64,000 nt of DNA, taken from positions 1 to 64,000 of the forward strand of contig NZ_JAJAVC010000004.1 of NCBI RefSeq assembly GCF_020532725.1, in the 5' to 3' direction. Below the pieces are notes generated by a model, which saw nothing but the letters and a program-made list of their open reading frames with translations, was not told where the DNA came from and made no database searches. The stretch comes from Methylobacillus arboreus. GTDB taxonomy: Bacteria; Pseudomonadota; Gammaproteobacteria; Burkholderiales; Methylophilaceae. Shown here piece after piece: positions 47,065 through 54,871 of the stretch. The stretch's first letter is position 1; each line of letters begins with the position of its first letter. Made by a program: the position numbers and the translations under genes.

Positions 47065-48912
47065 GTGGGTAAATCAGGCCAATCCGCGTTTCAATTAGTG
47101 GCGCTTGCGCTGGCATGTGCCGCACTTTACTGGGCGTCCTTGTACCTGGGCAGGCTGACATACTGGCAAGTCTTTGGCTTGGTCATCGTTTTCAGCCCGC
47201 CGGTTTTTGCGCATCTGTCAGAAGGCCTTTTGTTCAGGCGGCGGGCCATGCTGGACAAGGCTGCCATGCCGGATAGCAAGCTGAGGCGCTGGCTCTGGTC
47301 CGGAAGTTTTGTGCTTGCCATGCAAGTGGGCCGGGCGTTTTTCTGGGCCGCATTGCTTTTGTCTGCCAGTACATTGCTCAGTGCCGGGCAATGGGGAGTC
47401 GTGGCATTGGACTGCCTGGTGCTTGTATATGTGGCCCATATCTGCAACAGGCAACTGGCAGGCCAGGTGCGTGCGGATTATCTTGGCGTGTTTGCCAGGA
47501 ACTGGCCGCTGCTGTGGCTCAATACCGTGCTGCTTGCAGTGGCATTCTTCTTCCTGGATTTCTTTTATGGGGCGGTTGATACCCGGCCTGTCGCCTGGCA
47601 TGTGCTGGCTGAGGAAATCCATGCAAGCGTGCTGAGTGAGTCTGCCACCCAGTGGATTGGTTTTGTGAATGCATGGCTGGCTGCAATTGATCAACTGGTC
47701 TGGCATGCCGCCCAGGTGCTTATTCCCGGTATTGATAATGTGTATGTCAAAGTGTTGGCCTGGCTCGTGGTGTTGCTGCCCGCTGGCGTTATCGCTTATG
47801 CCCTCAATCATTATTTGCTGGGCGTCCTGAGCCTGGCTGACAGGCTCGCCAGGCAAACACCGCAACATATTGCCACAAGCCGGGTAACCAGAATCCTGCT
47901 GCTAATGATCGGTTTGCTGGCCTTGGTCTATTGGGGATTGCCCAAAGTTGCGTTCAAGCCTGTGGTCGAACAGGTCAGCGAGCTATTGAATCCATGCGAG
48001 GTGGATGCAAATAAAATTGCGTTGCTTCAGGCTTCTGTCAGGCAGGATTTGCAACAGTCGGTATCCAGTGCCAAGTTGGCTGCCCATCAACGCATCGATC
48101 AGCAAGTGGATGAGGCTTTCACGGGTGTGGAAAAGCGGGTAGATGATTACCTGGACTGGTATTTCTCCATCAAGGGAGAATATGAACGGCTGGCGGTGGC
48201 TGTGACTCACAAGGTGGCTGGGAATAAAACCCTTGAGGACTTGCTGAATGAGAAAATGCAGCAAACCATGTTTGATCCCGAGCCAATGGAGAAGATGATT
48301 CATGACATTCCGCGCCAGGCATTGACTGATTCCAGCCGCGACTTGCAATATGCGGCCTCGGCCTTGCAAGGCCAGTTAATCAAGGAAATCGAGCAGGCGC
48401 CCTGCGCCCTGGCTTCTGTCCAGCTGCCGGTATTGAGTGCGCTGGATTTCTCTCGCGACAGGCAACGCGCGGTCGTGTCGCTGGGTGCTGGCGGCCTAGT
48501 ATTTTCTGCCTATACAGCCCGCCAGCTTGCCTATCGCCTTGGCCGTGCCCTGGCGCCACGTATTACATCCACTTCAATGATTGCCAGAGTGATTGCCAAA
48601 CGTGGTGGTTCCATCGCTGGGGGCGTGGGAACCGCCACAGCCCTATGCTCTCCTGCGGGCCCTTTCGCGGCAGCGTGCGGTGTTACGGCAGGGATTGCGA
48701 CCTGGTTTGCCGTGGATAAGGCCATGATCGCTTATGATGAAGCTCGCTATCGTGAGCAGATGAAGACAGAAATTCTGGAGTTGCTCGATCAACAGAAAAA
48801 CGGCCTGAAAACCGCATTGAAAAAATCCCACGATGTTGCCTTGATGCAAATGGCGGATCGAATGCATCAGAACATCGACCGAGCTTTTATTCCTTCTCGG
48901 GATGGTATTTAG
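47065..48912 (+). CDS. Large membrane protein of unknown function
   Basis: A 615-residue protein I do not recognise. The first half carries about seven to eight hydrophobic segments (to about residue 305). A soluble helical region (about 310-470) with SVRQDLQQSVSS- and VDEAFTGVEKRVDDYLDWYF-type coiled-coil follows. A Gly/Ala-rich hydrophobic region (about 480-555, GGSIAGGVGTATALC, AAACGVTAGIATWF) and a charged coiled tail end it. The alternation suggests a membrane scaffold or pore-like protein. Start uncertain: GTG 47065 (gggggc upstream) or TTG 47044. Confidence 0.8.
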   Translation: MGKSGQSAFQLVALALACAALYWASLYLGRLTYWQVFGLVIVFSPPVFAHLSEGLLFRRRAMLDKAAMPDSKLRRWLWSGSFVLAMQVGRAFFWAALLLSASTLLSAGQWGVVALDCLVLVYVAHICNRQLAGQVRADYLGVFARNWPLLWLNTVLLAVAFFFLDFFYGAVDTRPVAWHVLAEEIHASVLSESATQWIGFVNAWLAAIDQLVWHAAQVLIPGIDNVYVKVLAWLVVLLPAGVIAYALNHYLLGVLSLADRLARQTPQHIATSRVTRILLLMIGLLALVYWGLPKVAFKPVVEQVSELLNPCEVDANKIALLQASVRQDLQQSVSSAKLAAHQRIDQQVDEAFTGVEKRVDDYLDWYFSIKGEYERLAVAVTHKVAGNKTLEDLLNEKMQQTMFDPEPMEKMIHDIPRQALTDSSRDLQYAASALQGQLIKEIEQAPCALASVQLPVLSALDFSRDRQRAVVSLGAGGLVFSAYTARQLAYRLGRALAPRITSTSMIARVIAKRGGSIAGGVGTATALCSPAGPFAAACGVTAGIATWFAVDKAMIAYDEARYREQMKTEILELLDQQKNGLKTALKKSHDVALMQMADRMHQNIDRAFIPSRDGI

Positions 48913-48950
48913 GCTGCGTTCTGACACATGCATCCGGCCCGGATTTGCAT

Positions 48951-48975
48951 TAAAATGAGAACAATTCTTATTTTA
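48951..48975. promoter_or_regulatory. Fur-box-like palindrome before fecI copy 1
   Basis: TAAAATGAGAA (48951-48961) and TTCTTATTTTA (48965-48975) are inverted repeats with one mismatch around caa. This matches the style of Fur boxes upstream of FecI-type genes and lies 12 bp before the fecI start. The same sequence is found at 53245-53269. Confidence 0.8.
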
Positions 48976-48986
48976 ATGGTCGTGCC

Positions 48987-49487
48987 ATGTCGATTGATCA
49001 GCCGCAATCATTGCATTGCTTGTATCTTAACCACCATCGCTGGCTGCACGATTGGCTGAGACGCAAGCTGGGCGACGCTTTCGTGGCGGATGACCTTGCC
49101 CAGGACACGTTTGTCAGCATCATGGCGGCGGATACGGTGCAGGAAATCCGCGAGCCGCGGCCTTTCCTGGTGACGATCGCGCGCCGCCTGATGGCACATC
49201 GCTACCGCCGGCAATTGCTTGAAACCAGCTACCTTGAAATGCTTTCCTTCCTGCCGGAGGCCATGGTGCCAGCGCCCGAGGTACGACTCATGGCGCTGGA
49301 AGCATTGCAGCAGGTCGACAGGGCGTTGGACGGCTTGCCGCCGCAGGTAAAAGAGGCTTTCCTGCTGGCGCATCTCGAGGAGCTGAGTTATGCGGAAATT
49401 GCCGATCGCCTGCAAGTGTCCACCAGTTCGGTCAAGCAGTATCTTACCCGGGCCAACCGCCAATGCCTGTTCGCATTGACGGTGTGA
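48987..49487 (+). CDS. FecI-type ECF sigma factor (copy 1)
   Basis: A 166-residue iron-starvation ECF sigma factor. Sigma-2 region (about 10-75, with WLHDWLRRKLGD and DDLAQDTFVSIM) and sigma-4 region (about 105-160, with HLEELSYAEIADRLQVSTSSVKQYL) are present. In FecI systems the sigma is held by FecR until the cognate TonB receptor binds its ferric siderophore. It is followed by fecR and a receptor gene in the usual order. The Fur box gives iron repression. Confidence 0.93.
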   Translation: MSIDQPQSLHCLYLNHHRWLHDWLRRKLGDAFVADDLAQDTFVSIMAADTVQEIREPRPFLVTIARRLMAHRYRRQLLETSYLEMLSFLPEAMVPAPEVRLMALEALQQVDRALDGLPPQVKEAFLLAHLEELSYAEIADRLQVSTSSVKQYLTRANRQCLFALTV

Positions 49488-49496
49488 GAGCCTTCT

Positions 49497-50555
49497 ATGC
49501 CGCAGTTAGATTCTCTTGACCATCATGATCCTGCCGAGCCGTCGCAAACCCTGTTGGTCGGCGGGCAGCGCATCAGCGCAACCGCGGCTGACCAGGCTGC
49601 CGAATGGCTGACGTTGCTGATGTCGGGCGAAGCGACGGAAGAAGACAAACTGCGCTGGCAACAATGGCGTGAGGCCGATCCTGACCATGCATATGCCTGG
49701 CAACATCTTGAAACTGTCACCGGCTGGCTGGGGAATATGCAGCCCAAGGTGGCCTACGGCGCGCTTTCCCCTTACGCGCTGTCGCAGGCGCCGAAATTGC
49801 CCGGGCGCCGCAAGATCATCACCTTGCTGTCATGGGGCGGCGTACTGTTTGCCACCGGCGCAGTCACCAGCCGTACCAATGCGTGGCAAAGAGCAACCGC
49901 CGATCACCGCACGGCAGCCGGCGAGCAGCGCAGCATCACACTGGAAGATGGCACCAGGGTGACGCTGAACACCGCCACTGCGATAGATGTGCGTTTTGAT
50001 GACCAAGCCAGGGTGGTGCGTTTGCTGGCAGGGGAAATCGCCATTATGACCCGGCAGGCAGCCTTCGGCGGGCCTGCCGATCCGCGTCCCTTGTATGTGC
50101 AAACCGTTCAGGGGCGTATACAGGCCTTGGGTACGCATTTTGTTGTGCGGCAGTGGGACGGGCATACCGCCGTGGCTGTATTGCAGAGTGCCGTAGAGAT
50201 TGTGCCTGCCGAAATCCCGGCGGCACGCCTGGTGGTGAAGCAGGGCGAGCGCATCCTCTTTACCCGCATCGGCATAGGTACGCCTGCTGCGCTGGATGAG
50301 CCATCGCTCGCCTGGATCAAGGGCCAGATTGTCGCGGACAATATACGGCTGGGGGATTTCATGGCAGAGCTTGCGCGCTATCTTCCCGGCGTGGTGCGTT
50401 GTGCCCCTGCGGTGGCGGATTTACGCTTTTCCGGCGTATTTCCATTGAACGATATTGACCGCATCCTGGCCATCCTGCCGAATGTGCTGCCGGTGCAGGT
50501 GAAACTGCGTACCCGTTATTGGGTGGCAGTGGAAGGCGCGCCATCTCCCGCTTAA
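49497..50555 (+). CDS. FecR-type anti-sigma/sigma regulator (copy 1)
   Basis: A 352-residue inner-membrane regulator. The N-terminal DUF4880 domain (about 30-85, WLTLLMSGEATEEDKLRWQQW) binds sigma. One membrane segment (about 100-118) precedes the periplasmic FecR domain (about 135-245, with ITLEDGTRVTLNTATAIDV). The C-terminal region contacts the receptor signalling domain. It begins 9 bp after fecI. Confidence 0.93.
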   Translation: MPQLDSLDHHDPAEPSQTLLVGGQRISATAADQAAEWLTLLMSGEATEEDKLRWQQWREADPDHAYAWQHLETVTGWLGNMQPKVAYGALSPYALSQAPKLPGRRKIITLLSWGGVLFATGAVTSRTNAWQRATADHRTAAGEQRSITLEDGTRVTLNTATAIDVRFDDQARVVRLLAGEIAIMTRQAAFGGPADPRPLYVQTVQGRIQALGTHFVVRQWDGHTAVAVLQSAVEIVPAEIPAARLVVKQGERILFTRIGIGTPAALDEPSLAWIKGQIVADNIRLGDFMAELARYLPGVVRCAPAVADLRFSGVFPLNDIDRILAILPNVLPVQVKLRTRYWVAVEGAPSPA

Positions 50556-50588
50556 TTAAAAAATTTCTGCCCGATTGACTATTTCGCG

Positions 50589-50603
50589 GCACTTACCTTG
50601 TGA
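50589..50603 (+). promoter_or_regulatory. Shared motif before TonB receptor 1
   Basis: GCACTT-N4-TGTGA, in the 87-bp gap between fecR and the receptor gene. The same motif with the same spacing lies before receptor 2 (54811-54825). It is a candidate target of the cognate FecI-type sigma factors. Confidence 0.4.
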
Positions 50604-50642
50604 GGGAATCGTTTTTTTACTATTCAGCACAAGGGGAACCAC

Positions 50643-53147
50643 ATGCCACGCCGGCAACATCATCACCGCAACATTCCAATACCTAAAACCATGGCGCTCA
50701 GACAGTCTGCCGCCTGCGGCGCATCAATGCTGCTTTCCACAACCATGTATCTTGCTATGCCGGGTATCGCCCACGCAGACACCCCGGCAGCGACCCGTCC
50801 AGCCGAGGCTGCGCAGTATTACAACATTTCTGCCGGACCATTAGCGGCAGCATTGCGCAGCCTGGCAAGCAATGCCAATGTCCTGTTGACCTTTACCGAG
50901 GCACAAACTGCAGGCAAGACGACCACGGGCCTAGCCGGGCAATATACCTTGCAAGGGGCGCTGGCTGCCTTGCTGGCGGGAACCGGATTGCAGGCCGCGC
51001 AGGTGAGCGGGGGCGGATATGTGCTGCGTAACGCTTCAGTCGTGAGCGATGCCGTGCTGCCCGAAATTTCCGTTCGGGAGAGAGCAGAATTGCCAGGCGA
51101 GCTACCCAGGGCATATGCTGGCGGGCAAGTGGCGCGTGGCGGGCGCGTGGGCATGCTCGGCAACCGCGATGTCATGGATACGCCGTTCAACATCGCCAGC
51201 TATACCAGCGATCTCATCCGCAACCAGCAGGCGGCAACCTTGGCCGATGTGCTCGATAACGACTCGGCCGTGCGCATGAGCTCGCGCGGCCGCAATACCA
51301 GCATCGGCGGCGGAGACAATTTCTTCATGCGCGGTTTCGTGCTGGGTAACCGGGATGTCGCCCTCAATGGCCTGTATGGCGTGCTGCCCTACGGTACGTT
51401 GTCGCTGGAAACCGTGGAGCGTGTGGAAGTCCTCAAGGGGCCGGGCGCGTTGCTGATGGGCATGGCGCCTAGCGGCGGCGTTGGCGGCGCAATCAATGTG
51501 GTGCCGAAACGGGCGACGGACCAGCCGATTACGCGCTTTACGCTTAATTATGCCTCGGACTCACAATGGGGCGGGCATATCGACCTAGGGCGGCGCTGGG
51601 GCGAACAGAACCAGTTCGGGATACGCTTGAACGGGGTTTATCGCAGCGGAGATACGGCTATTTCCAACCAGGAGGCAACCTTGATCACGGGCGCGATCGG
51701 GCTGGATTTCAGGGGAGAGAAACTGCGTGCCTCATTGGATATTGGATATCAATCTGATGATGTAAAAGGGGCCTCGCTGGGATACAGGCTCAGTCCCAGC
51801 CTGCAGTATATTCCCGGCACGCCCAGGGTAGGGAAGCAATTGGCACAGGACTGGGAACGCAGGAAGTACCGGGATGATTACCAAGTGGCCCAGGCGGAAT
51901 ATGACATCTCGTCCGCTTGGACAGTGTATGGCGCGGCAGGCACGAGGGACCATGAGCACAGCAATTTCCGTACTGAGTCAAGAATCGAGGCGGCAGATGG
52001 TCTCCTGCGAGTTTCCCCGGTTAACTACCCGGAATATTCCGATACCAAATCCTATCTGCTGGGCAGCCGTGTGAAGTTTATGGCCTTGGCTGCCCAGCAT
52101 GAAGTCAATGTCTCCTATTCTGTCATGGATATCGAGGCAGGCTATGGGTTTGCGCAATGGGCGGCATTTGCCTCCAGCCTGGAAAACCCGGTATGGGTTG
52201 CCGACCCGGTTGCATCCAATGCGCCCTATGGCGGATTCTTCGGTATGCGCAAGGCGTCCGAAACCAAAATATCCTCGGTGGGGGTGTCCGATACCATGTC
52301 CTGGCATGACGGCGCCCTGCAATTGATACTGGGCCTGCGCCGGCAGAAGGTGGCCATAGATAATTACGACGGCGGGTCTCCCGTCAACAGCAAGGCTTCT
52401 GAGTACGACAAAACGGTCAACACTCCTGCCCTAGGGATTGTCGTCAAGCCTTGGGACAATACCTCGCTCTATGTCAACTACATCGAAGGGCTGAGCCCTG
52501 GCGCCCAGGTTACGCCTCCGGCCGAGAACGCGGGCCAGGTATTCGAGCCGGTCAAAACCAAGCAAAAGGAAATTGGGGTCAAGGTGGATTTTGGCCGCCT
52601 GTTGGGCACGATAGCCTTGTTCGAGTTGAAACAGCCGAATGCCATCAATGTGCCCGGCAGCACCCCGACCGCTTATCTGTACCGTATGGATGGCGAGCAG
52701 CGCAACCGCGGCATTGAGCTCAGCGTGGCAGGCGAACTGGCTGACGGCTTGCGCACCATTAGCGGTGTGACTTACATGCAGGCCAACCAGATGAGGACAC
52801 AAGACGGAAACAACGACGGCAGGGATGCAGTGGCGGCTCCACGCTGGATTGCGAATGCCGGCCTCGAGTGGGACGCGCCTTTTGCTCCTGGCCTAACACT
52901 GAGTACGCGGGCAATTGCGACCGGGGAACAATATGTCAATGCACAAAATACCTTGTCATTGCCCGGATGGGTGCGCTGGGATCTCGGGGCAAGATATCGC
53001 ACTGACTATCTCGGCCATCCATTGACGTTGCGCGCCAATATACAGAATGTGGCCAATCGCAGTTTCTGGGAAAGCAGCGCCGGTTCGGGCGGCATCGTCT
53101 TGTCCGCGCCCAGGGTATTGACCGTTTCCGCTACCATCGATTTCTAG
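50643..53147 (+). CDS. TonB-dependent siderophore receptor with STN domain (copy 1)
   Basis: An outer-membrane transporter of 834 residues. A signal peptide (cut about residue 45, IAHA) precedes the STN secretin/TonB short N-terminal signalling domain (about 58-110, YNISAGPLAAALRSLA), a TonB box-like LPEISV, plug (about 155-290, with VERVEVLKGPGALLMG) and beta-barrel to the terminal aromatic F. The STN domain identifies it as the receptor that signals to the adjacent FecR/FecI. The substrate is not predictable by eye. Confidence 0.92.
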   Translation: MPRRQHHHRNIPIPKTMALRQSAACGASMLLSTTMYLAMPGIAHADTPAATRPAEAAQYYNISAGPLAAALRSLASNANVLLTFTEAQTAGKTTTGLAGQYTLQGALAALLAGTGLQAAQVSGGGYVLRNASVVSDAVLPEISVRERAELPGELPRAYAGGQVARGGRVGMLGNRDVMDTPFNIASYTSDLIRNQQAATLADVLDNDSAVRMSSRGRNTSIGGGDNFFMRGFVLGNRDVALNGLYGVLPYGTLSLETVERVEVLKGPGALLMGMAPSGGVGGAINVVPKRATDQPITRFTLNYASDSQWGGHIDLGRRWGEQNQFGIRLNGVYRSGDTAISNQEATLITGAIGLDFRGEKLRASLDIGYQSDDVKGASLGYRLSPSLQYIPGTPRVGKQLAQDWERRKYRDDYQVAQAEYDISSAWTVYGAAGTRDHEHSNFRTESRIEAADGLLRVSPVNYPEYSDTKSYLLGSRVKFMALAAQHEVNVSYSVMDIEAGYGFAQWAAFASSLENPVWVADPVASNAPYGGFFGMRKASETKISSVGVSDTMSWHDGALQLILGLRRQKVAIDNYDGGSPVNSKASEYDKTVNTPALGIVVKPWDNTSLYVNYIEGLSPGAQVTPPAENAGQVFEPVKTKQKEIGVKVDFGRLLGTIALFELKQPNAINVPGSTPTAYLYRMDGEQRNRGIELSVAGELADGLRTISGVTYMQANQMRTQDGNNDGRDAVAAPRWIANAGLEWDAPFAPGLTLSTRAIATGEQYVNAQNTLSLPGWVRWDLGARYRTDYLGHPLTLRANIQNVANRSFWESSAGSGGIVLSAPRVLTVSATIDF

Positions 53148-53244
53148 AGCCATTGCTTATGGGGAGGGGGCTTCGTCAAGGCCTCAGGACGTCCCCAATA
53201 GAAACTAGGATTCAGAACGGATGGACTGTGGTGGGATAGCTGAT

Positions 53245-53269
53245 TAAAATGAGAACAATTCTTATTTTT
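53245..53269. promoter_or_regulatory. Fur-box-like palindrome before fecI copy 2
   Basis: TAAAATGAGAA (53245-53255), caa, TTCTTATTTTT (53259-53269). Apart from the last base it is identical to the box at 48951-48975. Confidence 0.8.
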
Positions 53270-53279
53270 TGGCCAGGCA

Positions 53280-53801
53280 ATGTCTTTCGACCAGGAGCGG
53301 CAATCGCTGCAACTTCTTTATAACCACCATCACGGCTGGTTGCAGGACTGGTTGCGGCGTAAGTTGGGTGATGCAGCGGATGCGGCCGATGTGGCGCAGG
53401 ACACTTTCATGCGCATCATGACGGCGCCCGAGCACATTGCGGAAAAACAATCCGGGTGGCAGCTCAAAGAGCCCCGCGCTTACCTTACTGTAGTCGCCAA
53501 GCGGCTCATGGCCAACCTCTACCGCAGGCGTGCGTTGGAGCAGGCATACCTGGATTCGCTGGCCATGATGCCGGAGTTGCCAGCTCCCTCTCCCGAGCAC
53601 AAGCTTTTGATCCTGGAAACCTTGCAGCAGATCGACAACATGCTGGACGGCCTGCCGGGAAAAGTGCGAGCGGCATTCCTGATGGCCCAGCTTGACGGCA
53701 TGACCTACGCCCAGGTTGCAAAACAGCTTGCCGTGAGCGAGCGTACCGTCAAGCGTTACATGGTGCAGGCCATGGCGCGCTGCATCATGTTTTCCGTATG
53801 A
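53280..53801 (+). CDS. FecI-type ECF sigma factor (copy 2)
   Basis: A 173-residue paralogue of the sigma at 48987, with NHHHGWLQDWLRRKLGD and DVAQDTFMRIM in region 2 and a sigma-4 HTH (MTYAQVAKQLAVSERTVKRYM) at about 135-165. It forms the second cassette with FecR and TonB receptor 2. The stop overlaps the next start (ATGA). Confidence 0.93.
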   Translation: MSFDQERQSLQLLYNHHHGWLQDWLRRKLGDAADAADVAQDTFMRIMTAPEHIAEKQSGWQLKEPRAYLTVVAKRLMANLYRRRALEQAYLDSLAMMPELPAPSPEHKLLILETLQQIDNMLDGLPGKVRAAFLMAQLDGMTYAQVAKQLAVSERTVKRYMVQAMARCIMFSV

Positions 53802-54772
53802 CCACCCTATCGCCCATTGACGAAAAGACTGCGGTAGCAGCGGCTGAATGGTTTTTCAGGCTGCAGGAATCCTCGGCCACGGAAAAAGACCGCCAGGCTT
53901 GCGTTGTCTGGCGTCAGGCTAATCCTTTGCATGAGGCTGCATGGCAGCGTGCCCAGGAAGTCAGCGCCAAATTGGGCATTTTGCCCGGAGGCCTCGCCTC
54001 TGCTACCTTGCAACTTTCCCGCACTGAAGGCCGGCGCAGGGCCGTCAAGTCGCTGGCTGTGCTGGTGGTGGCAGGCTCTGTAGGCTGGCAGGCCTGGCGC
54101 AGCGAATCAGCACGGCTTTATTTTGCGCAATACAGCACACGTGTCGGCGAGCGTCGTGAAATTGCACTGGCAGACGGCACACAGGTGCACCTCAACACCG
54201 CCAGCGGCATCAACACCAATATTGATCAAACCCAGCGCCTGATATTGCTGGAGGCAGGGGAGATTCTTATCCAGACTGGTCATGACAATGTGCCGCCCGA
54301 ACATCCGGCTTACAGGCCATTGCTGGTGGAAACCCGCTACGGCACATTGCGGCCGCTCGGCACGCGTTTCATCGTGCGGCAGCAGCACGATGATATTTCG
54401 CTTGCCGTGTTGCAAGGCGCGGTGGAAATTACCACCAGTAGCGGCATGCGGCAGGTGCTCGCCGTCGGTTGGCAAACCACGTTCTCTTCACGCAAGATCC
54501 GGCAGCCGGCAGCGGTAAACCAGCATGCTGACAGCTGGATAAAAGGCGTGTTGCATGCCCGGGAAATGCGACTCAAGGATTTTGCGGCCGAACTCGAGCG
54601 CTACCGGCCAGGATTCTTGCGTTGTGCGCCAGAGGTTGCCGAGTTGCGAATTTCCGGCGCATTCCAATTGAATAACACCGACCAGGTGATTGCCAGCCTG
54701 CCGCAAGTACTGCCGGTGAGGATAAGCTACCGTACCCGCTACTGGGTGGCGCTGACCAGCTTGAGTAATTAA
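53798..54772 (+). CDS. FecR-type anti-sigma/sigma regulator (copy 2)
   Basis: A 324-residue paralogue of the fecR product at 49497. DUF4880 (about 10-60), one membrane segment (about 85-105, SLAVLVVAGSVGWQAW), FecR domain (about 120-225, IALADGTQVHLNTASGIN). It overlaps fecI by 4 bp, and a 99-bp gap separates it from its receptor gene. Confidence 0.93.
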   Translation: MTTLSPIDEKTAVAAAEWFFRLQESSATEKDRQACVVWRQANPLHEAAWQRAQEVSAKLGILPGGLASATLQLSRTEGRRRAVKSLAVLVVAGSVGWQAWRSESARLYFAQYSTRVGERREIALADGTQVHLNTASGINTNIDQTQRLILLEAGEILIQTGHDNVPPEHPAYRPLLVETRYGTLRPLGTRFIVRQQHDDISLAVLQGAVEITTSSGMRQVLAVGWQTTFSSRKIRQPAAVNQHADSWIKGVLHAREMRLKDFAAELERYRPGFLRCAPEVAELRISGAFQLNNTDQVIASLPQVLPVRISYRTRYWVALTSLSN

Positions 54773-54810
54773 CCTGCCTGAATTTCTCACTTGCATTTGT
54801 CCCTTTATCT

Positions 54811-54825
54811 GCACTTCGCGTGTGA
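54811..54825 (+). promoter_or_regulatory. Shared motif before TonB receptor 2
   Basis: GCACTT-N4-TGTGA, identical in spacing to the motif at 50589-50603. Here it overlaps a small inverted repeat CACTTC...GAAGTG (54812-54829). Confidence 0.4.
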
Positions 54826-54871
54826 AGTGAATTGAAAGCAATTCGCATTCATATTCACCAAAGGGGATTTC

